Part shown: positions 1-10,258 of the stretch, piece after piece
Position numbering within the stretch: position 1 is the stretch's first letter
How the letters are laid out: every line of letters starts with the position of its first letter
Assembly: GCA_026005015.1 (NCBI GenBank)
Contig: BPKG01000001.1
Span: 439,501-503,500 of the forward strand
DNA length: 64,000 nucleotides
Source of the DNA: Burkholderiales bacterium
Lineage (GTDB): Bacteria; Pseudomonadota; Gammaproteobacteria; Burkholderiales; UBA6910
Direction: 5' to 3'
Notes under the pieces: generated by a model
Databases searched by the model: none
What the model saw: only the letters and a program-made list of their open reading frames with translations
What the model was told of the DNA's origin: nothing
Made by a program: the position numbers and the translations under genes

Positions 1-62
1 AGATGGGGCAGCCCGGACACGAACGCTTGCGGGTCGAAGGAAGGGATCGTCGCGGAAGTCAA
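1..62 (-). CDS. uvrC: Probable 5' end of uvrC (excinuclease subunit C), cut by window edge
   Basis: The minus strand opens with a TTG codon at 62 and reads MTSATIPSFDPQAFVSGLPH before leaving the window. The FDxxAFxxxLPH pattern resembles the amino terminus of UvrC, the nuclease subunit of UvrABC nucleotide-excision repair, just ahead of its GIY-YIG domain. Only about 20 residues are visible, so the identification rests on a short motif. The start codon is also uncertain: there is no strong ribosome-binding site, and an upstream start cannot be excluded. The gene would lie 25 bases downstream of the uracil-DNA glycosylase gene on the same strand, so the two could form a small repair operon. 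Confidence 0.4.
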   Translation of the reverse strand, partial: MTSATIPSFDPQAFVSGLPH

Positions 63-87
63 GACTGGCGGCGGAGGACGGTCTGCT

Positions 88-747
88 TCAGCCGGAAGCT
101 TTCGAAAGCCCGGCCAGGTACTCTCCGATCGAGCGGAAGACGGCGTCGAACATGGCGGGCGTCAGGCGGCCCGTCTGGGTATTGTAGCGGCTGCAATGGT
201 AACTATCGAAGAGGGTCGTGTCCCCGGGGAGGGCATGCACGGCGCCATGGGCGAAGCGGTATGCACCTGGGCGCAGCCCGAGTGCCTTGAGCACCGCTCC
301 GTGGGCGATGACGCCCAGGGCCAGCACGGCCCGCCGCGGCGGCATCTGGGCTAGCTCCTCCGCGAGAAAGGAGTTGCAGTTGCCCACTTCCCCGGTCGTC
401 GGCTTGTTCTCCGGGGGTACGCAGCGCACGGCGTTGGTGATGCGGGCGCCCATGAGGGTGAGCTCGTCGTCTCCGCTGCGCGACACCGGGGCGCTGGCAT
501 AGCCGTGGCGGTGGAGCGCTTCGTAGAGCAACCGGCCCGCGTGATCGCCGGTGAACGGGCGTCCGGTGCGGTTGGCGCCATGGAGGCCCGGCGCGAGGCC
601 CACCACCAGCAACCGGGGCCGGGCGTCGCCGAAAGAAGGCACGGGCTTGGCGTGATAGGCCGGGTGCTCCCGGCGCACCCGGTCCAAGTAGCGGGCGAGC
701 CGCGCGCAGCGGCGGCAGGAAAGGTCAAACGAACGGGTCTCGTGCAC
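88..747 (-). CDS. Uracil-DNA glycosylase, family 5 (UDGb type)
   Basis: 219 residues from a GTG start. The protein removes uracil, and in this family often hypoxanthine, from DNA to begin base-excision repair. The phosphate/uracil-binding motif GLAPGLHGANRTGRPFTGD lies at about 50-68. The second motif HCSRYNTQTGRLT lies at 184-196. Both are characteristic of family 5 rather than family 4, and the first lacks the usual catalytic Asp/Asn water activator, as is typical of UDGb. Cys11, Cys14, Cys109 and Cys124 fit the four ligands of the [4Fe-4S] cluster. The gene is divergent from efp, with 65 bases between the starts. Family-5 enzymes are best known from thermophiles and high-GC actinobacteria; here the gene has the same GC-rich composition as its neighbours. 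Confidence 0.85.
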   Translation of the reverse strand: MHETRSFDLSCRRCARLARYLDRVRREHPAYHAKPVPSFGDARPRLLVVGLAPGLHGANRTGRPFTGDHAGRLLYEALHRHGYASAPVSRSGDDELTLMGARITNAVRCVPPENKPTTGEVGNCNSFLAEELAQMPPRRAVLALGVIAHGAVLKALGLRPGAYRFAHGAVHALPGDTTLFDSYHCSRYNTQTGRLTPAMFDAVFRSIGEYLAGLSKASG

Positions 748-812
748 TCGGGCATCCTGCGGGCGTCTTCGTCTGGTGTAAAATTAAAGATTTGATTTTG
801 GACGGACGACCC

Positions 813-1379
813 ATGGCGAAAGTTTTAGCGACCGAAATCCGGGCCGGCAACCTGATCGAGTGGGATAAGCGCGTGTGGCGGGTGCTCAAATCCTACCACG
901 TCCACGTGGGCGGGCGAGGCGGCGCTTTCATGCAGGTGGAGATGAAGGACATCGAAAGCGGCACCAAGACCAACCAGCGCTTCCGCACCGACGAGAAAGT
1001 GGAGCGCGCCTTCGTCGAGAGCCGGGACTTCGAGTACCTGTACAACGACGGGACGAGCTACGTGTTCATGGACAAGGAGACTTTCGAGCAGATCTCCCTT
1101 CCGGAAGACCTGCTCGAAGGTCAGAAGGAGTTCCTGCTGCCCAACACCGACGTGCAAATCAATTTCCACAACGATCGGCCGATCGGCGTCCAGCTCCCCC
1201 CCACCGTGGTGCTCACCGTCACGCAGACCGAGCCGGGAATCAAGACCGCCACGGCCACGGCCACGTTCAAGCCGGCGAAAACCGAGACCGGCCTTACCGT
1301 GATGGTGCCCCAGTTCGTGTCCGAAGGCGAGCGCATCAAGGTCAGCACCGACTCGGGCGAGTACATGGAGCGGGGCTGA
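813..1379 (+). CDS. efp: Translation elongation factor P
   Basis: 188 residues, matching the family length. EF-P binds between the P and E sites and promotes peptide bond formation at polyproline stretches. A KOW-like N-terminal domain is followed by two OB folds. The start is the ATG giving MAKVLATEIRAGNLIEW; a TTG 21 bases upstream is in frame but adds residues absent from the family. The tip of the domain I loop reads VGGRGGAF, so the residue normally modified is Arg35 rather than lysine. The sequence resembles the alphaproteobacterial-style EF-P more than the SGRN-type EF-P of most betaproteobacteria, and no earP gene is adjacent. A TAAAAT box at 779-784 could be the -10, but its -35 is poor. 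Confidence 0.95.
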   Translation: MAKVLATEIRAGNLIEWDKRVWRVLKSYHVHVGGRGGAFMQVEMKDIESGTKTNQRFRTDEKVERAFVESRDFEYLYNDGTSYVFMDKETFEQISLPEDLLEGQKEFLLPNTDVQINFHNDRPIGVQLPPTVVLTVTQTEPGIKTATATATFKPAKTETGLTVMVPQFVSEGERIKVSTDSGEYMERG

Positions 1380-1389
1380 TCCGCCCCGC
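1370..1389. terminator. GC hairpin between convergent efp and cation-efflux gene
   Basis: GCGGGGC and GCCCCGC form a perfect 7-bp stem around a 6-base loop that contains the efp stop codon. It sits in the 19-base gap between two convergent genes, so it could act in both directions. There is no T-tract on either side, so intrinsic termination is uncertain. Confidence 0.35.
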
Positions 1390-1398
1390 GCCGCGGCT

Positions 1399-2313
1399 TC
1401 AGGAATGCCGTCCGCCGGCGGGGACGATCGGGATGCGCATCGCGCTGGCGGCCTCGGGCCGGACCGGCACCTCCGGCTGCAAAGTCACGTGTCCTATGCG
1501 GAAGCGGGTGCGCAGCATCCGCTGCAGCTCGGCAAGCACCCGGGGCCATTCCTTGAGGTCGTCGAGGACGACGTGGGCCGAAAGGATCACCTGCTCCGAT
1601 CCCACGGTCCAGACGTGCAGGTCGTGAACCGAGGTCACCCCTTTCACCTCCGTCATCGCCCGTCCCACCTCCTCCAGGTCCAGGCCCGATGGCACGCCTT
1701 CCATGATGATGGTCAACGCCCCCCGCACCACCTGAACCGTGGAGGCGAGGATAAGGCAGGCAACCACGACGGCGAGCAGGGGGTCGATGGGCGTCCAGCC
1801 GGTGAAGTACACTACCGCCCCCGCGGTGAGCGCCGCCGCCGAGCCCAGCAGATCCCCTGTCACGTGGAGCGCCGCCGCGCGCACGTTGAGCCCGCCGTGG
1901 GACTGCCCGAGGATGAACAGCACCCCCAGGTTCACCAGGAGCCCCACTGCCGCGATCACCATGACGGGAAACCCGGCCACGGGGCGCGGGTCCTGGGTCC
2001 GCTCCACCGCCTCCACCGCGATGCCCAGCACCACCGCCAGCATGAGCAGCGCATTGGCCAGGGCGGCGACCACCTCGGCCCGCATGAGCCCGTAGGTATG
2101 GCGGCGGGAAGGGGGACGCCGGGCCACCCAGGCCGCCAGGAGCGCCAGGCCGAGAGCCAGGGCGTCGGAGAGCATGTGCCCGGCGTCGGAGAGTAGAGCC
2201 AGGGACCCGGACCACCAGCCGCCCACGGCTTCTACGCCGGAGAACGCCAGGGTGACCCCCAGGGCCCAGCCCAGGCGGGAAAGCGGGTTTCCATGTCCAT
2301 GGGCGTGGCTCAT
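1399..2313 (-). CDS. Cation diffusion facilitator family transporter (CzcD/ZitB-like)
   Basis: 304 residues. CDF proteins are inner-membrane antiporters that export Zn, Co or Cd in exchange for protons. A His-rich N-terminus (MSHAHGHG) precedes six predicted membrane segments. The first metal-site motif, SDAGHMLSD, lies at about 42-50. The second, HVTGD, lies in the fifth segment. A soluble C-terminal domain follows with [10 protein letters not shown], typical of the CzcD/ZitB subgroup. The start was set at the ATG at 2313, whose ATGA overlaps the nagZ stop, implying translational coupling. A longer upstream reading frame exists but only shadows nagZ. Metal specificity cannot be read with certainty. 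Confidence 0.88.
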   Translation of the reverse strand: MSHAHGHGNPLSRLGWALGVTLAFSGVEAVGGWWSGSLALLSDAGHMLSDALALGLALLAAWVARRPPSRRHTYGLMRAEVVAALANALLMLAVVLGIAVEAVERTQDPRPVAGFPVMVIAAVGLLVNLGVLFILGQSHGGLNVRAAALHVTGDLLGSAAALTAGAVVYFTGWTPIDPLLAVVVACLILASTVQVVRGALTIIMEGVPSGLDLEEVGRAMTEVKGVTSVHDLHVWTVGSEQVILSAHVVLDDLKEWPRVLAELQRMLRTRFRIGHVTLQPEVPVRPEAASAMRIPIVPAGGRHS

Positions 2314-3398
2314 GGCGAATCGTTGCAGCCGGGAGGGCTCGTCGGGTCGGGCAGCAGGGGAAGCTCCGCCGCCTCCGCGGCCAGGGCGGAGACCGCCCGG
2401 ACTGCTTCCAGGTAGTCCGGGTTTTCCCGCAGACGCTTCCAAGAGACGGGCCCCGGACGGCCGTGCATGCGCGCCAGCCGGGCCAGGCTCACCGCCGGGA
2501 GCTCGTCCTTCAGCCCCTTCAGCACGGCCTCGGCCGCCGGAGCGTCGTTGCACACGAGTACCATGTCGCAGCCGGCGGAGAGAGCCGCCCGCGCTCGGGC
2601 CACCGGATCGCCTTCGCACCCCGCCCCCGCCATGGACAGATCGTCGCTGAAGACCGCGCCCTCGAAGCCCAGCTCCCGGCGCAGGATGCGCTGCAGCCAG
2701 ACCTTGCTGTACCCCGCAGGCCTGGCGTCCACCGCCGGATAGACCACGTGGGCCGGCATGATGGCTGCAAGCCCCTGCTCCGCCAGGCGGCGGAAGGGGA
2801 CTAGGTCCGCCAGGGCCAGATCGGCGAACGGCCGCTCATCGGTAGGCAGCTCCGTATGGGAGTCGGCAGCCACGAATCCATGCCCCGGGAAATGCTTGCC
2901 CACGGCGGCCATGCCAGCGCGCCTTAAGCCCCGCACGAGTTCCTGGGCCAGCTCGGCCACCGCATCCGGATTGGTGTGGAAGGCCCGGTCGCCGATGACG
3001 GTGCTCGCCCCGTAGTCCAGGTCCAGCACCGGGGTAAAGCTGAAATCCACCCCGCACGCCCGCAGCTCCGCCGCTAGCACGTAGCCCGTCTGCTCGGCGA
3101 GAAGCCGGGCCCGGTGGGGATTGCGGTCCCACAGCCGGCCGAGGCTGCGCATCGGGGGAAGCCGGGTAAAGCCTTCGCGGAAGCGCTGAACGCGCCCCCC
3201 TTCGTGGTCCACGGCGATCAAGAGCGGAGGAGCACGCAGTGCATGGATGGCGGCGGTGAGCCGGGAAAGCTGGCCCGGGTCCTGATAGTTGCGGCTGAAG
3301 AGGATCACTCCGCCGGTGCCCGGATGGGCGAGCCGCCCCTCGTCCTCGGGAGTGAGGATCGAGCCTTGCACGTCCAGCATGAGGGGACCGAGGGACAT
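2310..3398 (-). CDS. nagZ: Beta-N-acetylhexosaminidase (cell-wall recycling)
   Basis: 362 residues, glycoside hydrolase family 3. The cytoplasmic enzyme removes GlcNAc from anhydro-muropeptides during peptidoglycan recycling. The KHFPGHG motif lies at 168-174 and is followed by DSH at 179-181, which supplies the His/Asp acid-base dyad on the flexible loop. The nucleophile Asp is in SDDLSMAGA at about 251-259. The substrate-binding [11 protein letters not shown] lies at about 62-72. It is downstream of acpS in the recO-pdxJ-acpS-nagZ order, with 15 bases between the genes, and overlaps the CDF transporter gene by 4 bases. Confidence 0.93.
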   Translation of the reverse strand: MSLGPLMLDVQGSILTPEDEGRLAHPGTGGVILFSRNYQDPGQLSRLTAAIHALRAPPLLIAVDHEGGRVQRFREGFTRLPPMRSLGRLWDRNPHRARLLAEQTGYVLAAELRACGVDFSFTPVLDLDYGASTVIGDRAFHTNPDAVAELAQELVRGLRRAGMAAVGKHFPGHGFVAADSHTELPTDERPFADLALADLVPFRRLAEQGLAAIMPAHVVYPAVDARPAGYSKVWLQRILRRELGFEGAVFSDDLSMAGAGCEGDPVARARAALSAGCDMVLVCNDAPAAEAVLKGLKDELPAVSLARLARMHGRPGPVSWKRLRENPDYLEAVRAVSALAAEAAELPLLPDPTSPPGCNDSP

Positions 3399-3413
3399 GG
3401 AGAACCTCCGGGC

Positions 3414-3791
3414 TTAGCGCTCCAGGACGACCACGGCGCAGGCGAAAGGCGCCTCGTCGCTCAAGGTCAGGTGATGGCTGGCGATGCCGCGTTCCCGCAT
3501 GTAGGCCTCCAGGGCTCCATGGAAGACCAGCCCGGGTTTGCCCAGGCGGTCCTGGACCACGGAAATATGGGACAGAAGCACCGGCGTGCGGAACCCCGTT
3601 CCCATGGCTTTGGAAAAGGCCTCCTTGGCGGCGAAGCGCAGCGCCAGGTACGCCGCGGGCCGGCGGCTGCCCTGGAAGCGTTCCCACTCGAGGGAGGTGA
3701 GAAGGCGCCGGGCGAAGCGCTCCCCGTAGCGCTCCAACAGCCGCTCGATTCGCCGGGTATCGACGATGTCGGTGCCGATGCCGTAAATCAC
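3414..3791 (-). CDS. acpS: Holo-[acyl-carrier-protein] synthase
   Basis: 125 residues. AcpS transfers 4'-phosphopantetheine from CoA to the serine of apo-ACP, activating fatty acid synthesis. The magnesium-binding motif [11 protein letters not shown] is at residues 5-15. The second motif, [14 protein letters not shown], contains the catalytic Glu. The length matches the short trimeric AcpS family. The start codon overlaps the pdxJ stop by 4 bases, so the pair is translationally coupled. Confidence 0.95.
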   Translation of the reverse strand: MIYGIGTDIVDTRRIERLLERYGERFARRLLTSLEWERFQGSRRPAAYLALRFAAKEAFSKAMGTGFRTPVLLSHISVVQDRLGKPGLVFHGALEAYMRERGIASHHLTLSDEAPFACAVVVLER

Positions 3792-4531
3792 CGGGGCCCG
3801 GTCCCTCGGCCCGCCGCCTCGCGCATGAGGGCCTTCATGCTGCGCACGGCCTCGGCCAGCCCGACGAAGATCGCCCGGGCCACGATGGCGTGGCCGATGT
3901 TGAGCTCGGCAATGCCGGGAATGGCGGCGATGGGCTGGACGTTGTGATAATTGAGCCCGTGGCCCGCGTTGACCTTGAGGCCCAGCCCGAGCCCGTGGAC
4001 CACCGCCCGGGCGACCCGCTCCAATTCTTGGTTCCGTTCCGCGGGCGTCCGGGCCTCCGCGTAGCGCCCGGTATGGATCTCGATCACCGGGGCCCCCGCC
4101 CGGGCCGCCGCGTCGATCTGGCGCGGGTCGGGATCGACAAACAGGGACACTCGAATCCCCTCCCCCGCAAGGCGGGCGCAGGCTTCCCGCACCTCGTCCA
4201 AGCGGCCGGCCACGTCCAGACCGCCCTCGGTGGTGAGCTCATGGCGCCGCTCGGGCACGAAGCACACGTCGTGGGGCCTTACCCGGGCGGCGAAGGCTAG
4301 CATATCGGCCGTGACGGCACTTTCCAGGTTCATGCGGGTGTGCAGCACCTGGCGCAGGAGTTCCACGTCCCGGTCCTGGATGTGGCGCCGATCTTCCCGC
4401 AGGTGCAGGGTGATGGCGTCCGCTCCGGCCGTCTCGGCCACCAGTGCCGCTTCGATCGGGCTCGGGTAGCGGGTGCCGCGGGCCTGTCTCAAAGTAGCCA
4501 CGTGGTCGATGTTGACGCCGAGCTCGATCAT
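3788..4531 (-). CDS. pdxJ: Pyridoxine 5'-phosphate synthase
   Basis: 247 residues. PdxJ condenses 1-deoxyxylulose 5-phosphate with 3-amino-2-oxopropyl phosphate in the DXP-dependent vitamin B6 pathway. The N-terminal [16 protein letters not shown] includes the catalytic His. [14 protein letters not shown], a catalytic Glu in NLESAVT and phosphate-binding [11 protein letters not shown] near the C-terminus complete the TIM-barrel signature. The start at 4531 forms an ATGA overlap with the recO stop. DXP is also the substrate of Dxr, encoded elsewhere in this window. Confidence 0.96.
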   Translation of the reverse strand: MIELGVNIDHVATLRQARGTRYPSPIEAALVAETAGADAITLHLREDRRHIQDRDVELLRQVLHTRMNLESAVTADMLAFAARVRPHDVCFVPERRHELTTEGGLDVAGRLDEVREACARLAGEGIRVSLFVDPDPRQIDAAARAGAPVIEIHTGRYAEARTPAERNQELERVARAVVHGLGLGLKVNAGHGLNYHNVQPIAAIPGIAELNIGHAIVARAIFVGLAEAVRSMKALMREAAGRGTGPR

Positions 4532-5262
4532 AGCTGCTGCAGCTCCTTGAGCAACTGCCGCGTGTGCAGCGGTTGGCCGCCGAGCAGGTGGTTGATGAGA
4601 GTGCGCATCAGGGCCTTGCTCTGCTGCTGGGTCTGGGGGTCGTCGTAGCGGTCCTGGGCCATGTCGAGGAGCGTCTTGCCAGAAAGCACCGGCTCTTCCC
4701 CCGCGCCTTCGGAAAGGGGCACCGGGCCCCGCTCTGGCAGATAAGTATACCGTCCGCCGGGGTCGATCGCCTCGCCTGTCTGGACGTCGCGGTCCAGCAC
4801 CATGGCATAGCCCAGCTCCTTGAGCAGGCGGGTCTCGAACCGGCGCAGGATGCCTTCGATGCTGCTCCCCCGGGCGAGCGCCACCAAGGCGTCCCGGTAG
4901 TGGTCGAACAGCGTTTCGTGGGGATCCTCCCGAGGCAGAAGCCGTATCAGCAACTCGTTCAGGTAGAAGCCGCAGATGAGGGCCTGGCCTTCCAGGGGCG
5001 GCTGGCCGCTCACCCATTCTGCCCGTACCAGGGTTTTGAGCTCTCCCCGCCCCGTCCAGGAAAGCAGGAGGGGCTGAAACGGCAACAACTGGCCCCGCAG
5101 TTGGGACTTGGGCCGACGAGCCCCCCGCGCCACCATGGGCAGGCGCCCGTGGCCCCGGGTGAGCGCCTCCACGATGAGGCTCGTCTCCCGGTAGGGGTAG
5201 GTGTGCAGCACGAACCCCGCCTCCTGCTCCCCCGGGTGATGCCCGCCCGCCGTGTCGCTCAT
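4528..5262 (-). CDS. recO: DNA repair protein RecO
   Basis: 244 residues. RecO works with RecF and RecR to load RecA onto SSB-coated single-stranded DNA. An N-terminal OB fold ([18 protein letters not shown], then [16 protein letters not shown]) is followed by a helical domain with LLKELGY. No zinc-binding cysteine cluster is present, as is usual in proteobacterial RecO. It begins one base after the era stop codon and continues the lepB-to-acpS transcription unit. Confidence 0.93.
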   Translation of the reverse strand: MSDTAGGHHPGEQEAGFVLHTYPYRETSLIVEALTRGHGRLPMVARGARRPKSQLRGQLLPFQPLLLSWTGRGELKTLVRAEWVSGQPPLEGQALICGFYLNELLIRLLPREDPHETLFDHYRDALVALARGSSIEGILRRFETRLLKELGYAMVLDRDVQTGEAIDPGGRYTYLPERGPVPLSEGAGEEPVLSGKTLLDMAQDRYDDPQTQQQSKALMRTLINHLLGGQPLHTRQLLKELQQL

Positions 5263-5263
5263 C

Positions 5264-6163
5264 CTAGGACTCGAAGCCGAGGCTCTTCAGCATCCTCTCG
5301 TCGTCGGACCATCCCCGGCGCACTTTTACCCACACGTCCAAGAAGACCTTGGTCCCGAAGAGCCGCTCCATGTCGAGACGCGCGAGGCTCGCGATCTCCT
5401 TGAGTTTTTCGCCCTTGCGCCCGATTACGATGGCCTTCTGGGAATCCTTTTCCACGTAGATCACCGCGTGGATGCGTTTCAGATCCCCTTCGTCCTTGAA
5501 CTCCTCCACCACCACCGTGGTGGCGTAGGGCAGCTCCTCGCCCAGCAGCCGGAACAGCTTCTCCCGCAGGAGCTCGGCGGCGAGAAACCGTTCGCTGGCG
5601 TCGGTCATCTCCCCCGGATCGTAGAGGGGCGGTCCTTCCGGGAGGTACTTCCGTATCGTCGCCACCAGGTCCTCGACACCCGCGCCTTTTTCGGCGCTGA
5701 CGGGCACGATCTCGGCGAAAGGGTAGGTCTCGGCGGCCTGCTGGATGAAGGGCAGCAGCAGCCCTTTGTCCTTGACCAGATCCACCTTGTTGATCGCCAG
5801 AATGGCGGGCCGGTCCCGCTTGAGCAGTCCCACCACCTGGCGATCGCCCGCGTTGAAGCGCAACGCCTCCACCACCACCAAGGTCACATCCACGTCCTCC
5901 AGCGTCCGCACCACGCTGCGGTTGAGGGCCCGGTTGAGCGCGCCCCCGTGCAGGGTCTGGAACCCGGGGGTGTCCACGAAGACGAGCTGGGCGTCCCCGG
6001 TGGTCAGGATGCCCCGCACCCGGTGGCGGGTGGTCTGGGGCCGGGGGGAGACGATGCTGATCTTGGCGCCCACCAGGCAGTTGAGCAAGGTGGACTTGCC
6101 CACGTTGGGCCGGCCGACGATGGCCACATAGCCGCTCCTGAAGCCAGGGGCGGTCGCGCTCAT
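5264..6163 (-). CDS. era: GTPase Era
   Basis: 299 residues. Era is an essential GTPase that binds the 3' end of 16S rRNA during 30S maturation. The G1 motif GRPNVGKST lies at 17-25, switch I/G2 around [10 protein letters not shown]3 at DTPGF, G4 at NKVD and G5 near VSAEKG. The C-terminal KH domain contains [12 protein letters not shown]. The start ATG overlaps the rnc stop by 4 bases. The pairing with rnc is conserved in proteobacteria and fits their joint role in rRNA processing. Confidence 0.97.
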   Translation of the reverse strand: MSATAPGFRSGYVAIVGRPNVGKSTLLNCLVGAKISIVSPRPQTTRHRVRGILTTGDAQLVFVDTPGFQTLHGGALNRALNRSVVRTLEDVDVTLVVVEALRFNAGDRQVVGLLKRDRPAILAINKVDLVKDKGLLLPFIQQAAETYPFAEIVPVSAEKGAGVEDLVATIRKYLPEGPPLYDPGEMTDASERFLAAELLREKLFRLLGEELPYATTVVVEEFKDEGDLKRIHAVIYVEKDSQKAIVIGRKGEKLKEIASLARLDMERLFGTKVFLDVWVKVRRGWSDDERMLKSLGFES

Positions 6164-6897
6164 CGGGCTTCGCGTCCTTGGGGCTCACCACCTTCCACCT
6201 GGGCCAGCGCCTGGCGGGCCGCCTCCTGTTCCGCCTTGCGGCGGCTCGGCCCTTCGCCCAGACAGCGGATGCCCAGTTCCTCGATCAGGCACTCCACGAC
6301 GAAGTGCTGTTCGTGGGCCCGGCCGTGGGTCGCCACCACGGTGTACTGGGGCAGCGCGAGCCGCCGGCCCTGGAGGAATTCCTGCAACTGGGTCTTGGGG
6401 TCCTTGCCCAGGGTCTTGAGGTCCAACCGCTCCAGGAAGGGCTCGAAGAGGCGCCGGATTACCTGCTCCGCCGGCTCAAAGCCCCCGTCCAGGTAGATGG
6501 CGCCGAAGATCGCCTCCAGGGCGTCCGCCAGGATGGAGGGGCGCCGGGCGCCGCCGCTCTTCACCTCCCCTTCCCCGAGCCGCATCAACTCCCCCAGTCC
6601 CAAGTGGACCGCCAGGGCGCTCAGGGTCTGCTGATTGACCAGGTTGGCCCGCAGCCGGGAAAGGGCCCCTTCGGGGGCCTGGGGGAAGCGGGCGTACAGC
6701 AGCCGCGCCACCGCCAGGTTGAGGACGCTGTCGCCCAGGAATTCCAGCCGCTCGTTGTGGGGCGAGCTGTGGCTGCGGTGGGTGAGCGCCTGGCGCAGCA
6801 GGGACGGATCGGTGAAGGCGTAGCCAAGCAGGGTGCAAAGCGCGTCCACATCCATCCTGCGGCCCGCGGGCGCGCCGGCGGGCGGACCAGCGGTCAT
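6160..6897 (-). CDS. rnc: Ribonuclease III
   Basis: 245 residues. RNase III cleaves double-stranded RNA, chiefly in processing the 30S rRNA precursor. The signature [12 protein letters not shown] is near residue 50. Acidic residues in [15 protein letters not shown] complete the metal site. A C-terminal double-stranded-RNA-binding domain ends in [18 protein letters not shown]. The start chosen, at 6897, forms an ATGA overlap with the upstream DUF4845 gene. A second ATG at 6855 would give a protein beginning MDVDALC, and cannot be excluded because the first 14 residues are a low-complexity Gly/Ala/Pro stretch. Confidence 0.95.
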   Translation of the reverse strand: MTAGPPAGAPAGRRMDVDALCTLLGYAFTDPSLLRQALTHRSHSSPHNERLEFLGDSVLNLAVARLLYARFPQAPEGALSRLRANLVNQQTLSALAVHLGLGELMRLGEGEVKSGGARRPSILADALEAIFGAIYLDGGFEPAEQVIRRLFEPFLERLDLKTLGKDPKTQLQEFLQGRRLALPQYTVVATHGRAHEQHFVVECLIEELGIRCLGEGPSRRKAEQEAARQALAQVEGGEPQGREAR

Positions 6898-7247
6898 CGG
6901 GTCGAGTAGCTGAAGTCGATCAGCAGGCTCACGTTGGCGAAGAGCGGCACCTTCACCTGGTAGCTGGCGCTGAGCACCAGGGCGCCGCCCTCTTTGCTCA
7001 CCGCGATATCCCGGCCCTTCACCGCCGTGATGTTGTCGATGTCGGCGCGCTTGTCGAAGGCGCTGCGGATCTCCGCCACCGAAGCCTCCTGCAGGGTGGG
7101 GTCGCGTACCGTGGCCGTCATGGTCTTCTTGATGGCCCAGAATTCCATGTAGTGGGGGATTACCTTGAAAGCGAGCAGCGCCCCGAAGGCCAGGATCACC
7201 GCCACCACCAGAAAACCACCGAGAGTGATGCCTTGCTGCCTGTGCAT
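6894..7247 (-). CDS. DUF4845 family membrane-anchored protein
   Basis: 117 residues of unknown function. A short basic N-terminus (MHRQQG) leads into one membrane segment (about residues 7-28), reminiscent of a type IV pilin-like N-terminus ([10 protein letters not shown]). A periplasmic alpha/beta region follows, ending in a DFSYSTR tail. Small proteins of this family sit between lepB and rnc across betaproteobacteria and some gammaproteobacteria, which is the main reason for the call. It overlaps rnc by 4 bases and lies 30 bases downstream of lepB. A role linked to protein export has not been shown. Confidence 0.75.
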   Translation of the reverse strand: MHRQQGITLGGFLVVAVILAFGALLAFKVIPHYMEFWAIKKTMTATVRDPTLQEASVAEIRSAFDKRADIDNITAVKGRDIAVSKEGGALVLSASYQVKVPLFANVSLLIDFSYSTR

Positions 7248-7277
7248 ACGCTTTCCTCGCGCGGGCTCCCCCGCGGC

Positions 7278-8081
7278 TCAGCGGATCACGGTGCCGATCC
7301 GCTTGAAGTCGCCGAAGTTCCACCAGATCAGAAACGCCTTCCCGACCACGTGGCTGTCGGGCACGAACCCCCAATAGCGGCTGTCGCTGCTGCTGTCCCG
7401 ATTGTCGCCCATAACGAAATAGTGCCCCGGCGGCACCGTGCAGCTTATGGCATCCTCATTGTAGGTGCAATTGTCGCGGAACGGAAACTGGCGCACCCCG
7501 GCGAGCTGCAAGTCCGGGGCGGACGGGTTGATGAGCACCGCGTGGGGATGTCCGCCCAGATACTCGGTGAAAAGCAGGGCCCTCACCAGGTTGAGCCCGC
7601 CTTCCACGTAACTGTACTCGCCGTTTTTCACCATCTTGACCGGCTGGCCATTGATGATGAGCCGCTTGTCGCGGTAGACGACCCGATCGCCCGGCAGGCC
7701 CACCACGCGCTTGATGTAGTCGAGGGAGGGGTTCTCCGGATAGCGGAACACCATGACCTCTCCCCGCCGGGGGGAATTGACCTCGATGATCTTCCAATTG
7801 ACTACGGGCAGCCGGATGCCGTAGGTGTACTTGTTCACCAGGATGAAGTCCCCCACCAGCAGGGTCGGGATCATCGATCCCGAGGGGATCTTGAACGGCT
7901 CCACCAGGAAGGAGCGCAGCACGAAGACCAGCAGGATCACCGGGAAGAAGCTCTTCGGGTACTCCACCCACCAGGGTTCCTTGCGGTGCGGGCCCCGGCG
8001 TTTGGCCAGCACGAGCCGGTCGAGCAGCCAGATCCCGCCGGTCACGACGAGCAGGATCAGCATCACCAGCGCGAAGTTCAT
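7278..8081 (-). CDS. lepB: Signal peptidase I
   Basis: 267 residues. LepB cleaves signal peptides from exported proteins at the periplasmic face of the inner membrane. Two N-terminal membrane segments (about 3-20 and 44-61) precede box [10 protein letters not shown], with the nucleophile Ser69. The general base Lys124 is in [11 protein letters not shown], and box E is [14 protein letters not shown]. The catalytic domain carries an insertion (about 145-210) as in other proteobacterial enzymes. It lies 18 bases downstream of lepA, the classic lepA-lepB operon. Confidence 0.97.
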   Translation of the reverse strand: MNFALVMLILLVVTGGIWLLDRLVLAKRRGPHRKEPWWVEYPKSFFPVILLVFVLRSFLVEPFKIPSGSMIPTLLVGDFILVNKYTYGIRLPVVNWKIIEVNSPRRGEVMVFRYPENPSLDYIKRVVGLPGDRVVYRDKRLIINGQPVKMVKNGEYSYVEGGLNLVRALLFTEYLGGHPHAVLINPSAPDLQLAGVRQFPFRDNCTYNEDAISCTVPPGHYFVMGDNRDSSSDSRYWGFVPDSHVVGKAFLIWWNFGDFKRIGTVIR

Positions 8082-8099
8082 CCGGTCTCCTGGGTTGGT

Positions 8100-9893
<1,794 letters not shown>

Positions 9894-9958
9894 CCGGTTC
9901 CGGAAAAAGCCGGGCCTGCCCCGACCGGAATCCCGCCCCCGGCGCGGGTCGCGGGCTT

Positions 9959-9984
9959 AAAAAAAGGGCACCGCGCGAGTGCCC
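9959..9984 (-). terminator. Rho-independent terminator ending the rpoE-mucD operon
   Basis: On the minus strand GGGCAC and GTGCCC form a 6-bp stem with a 7-base loop, followed directly by seven T residues. It lies 23 bases after the glutaredoxin-like gene and 66 bases before lepA, so it should close the sigma-E operon and leave lepA with its own promoter. Confidence 0.8.
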
Positions 9985-10006
9985 AAGTCATTGGAAGGTG
10001 TGGATT

Positions 10007-10258
10007 TTAGCGAATTTCCGCGAGGTATGCATCAAGCGCCTGGAGGTCGAGGCGGTAGCAGCACAACTCCCGCTCGCCGGCCGCCAGCACCGGCACCCGC
10101 TCGCCGTAGCGACGCTCGAGCCGGGGATCGGCGTCCACGTCCACCACCTCCACCCGGAACCCGAGGACGGGGGCGAGGGCTGCCAGCGCCCGTTCCATCT
10201 CCTCGCACAGGTGGCAGTAGGCCCGGCTGTAGAGGGTGAGGGATATCGTCTCAGCCAT
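10007..10258 (-). CDS. Glutaredoxin family protein
   Basis: 83 residues, a single thioredoxin fold. The redox motif CHLC at 15-18 follows the first strand LTLYSRAYC. The cis-proline is in RVPVLAAG at about 54-61, and DVDADPRLERRYG is typical of the glutaredoxin-like group (YruB/NrdH-like) found next to mucD in betaproteobacteria. It overlaps the end of mucD by 8 bases and is the last gene of the sigma-E operon, so it is probably co-induced by envelope stress. Its partner and physiological substrate are unknown. Confidence 0.8.
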   Translation of the reverse strand: MAETISLTLYSRAYCHLCEEMERALAALAPVLGFRVEVVDVDADPRLERRYGERVPVLAAGERELCCYRLDLQALDAYLAEIR

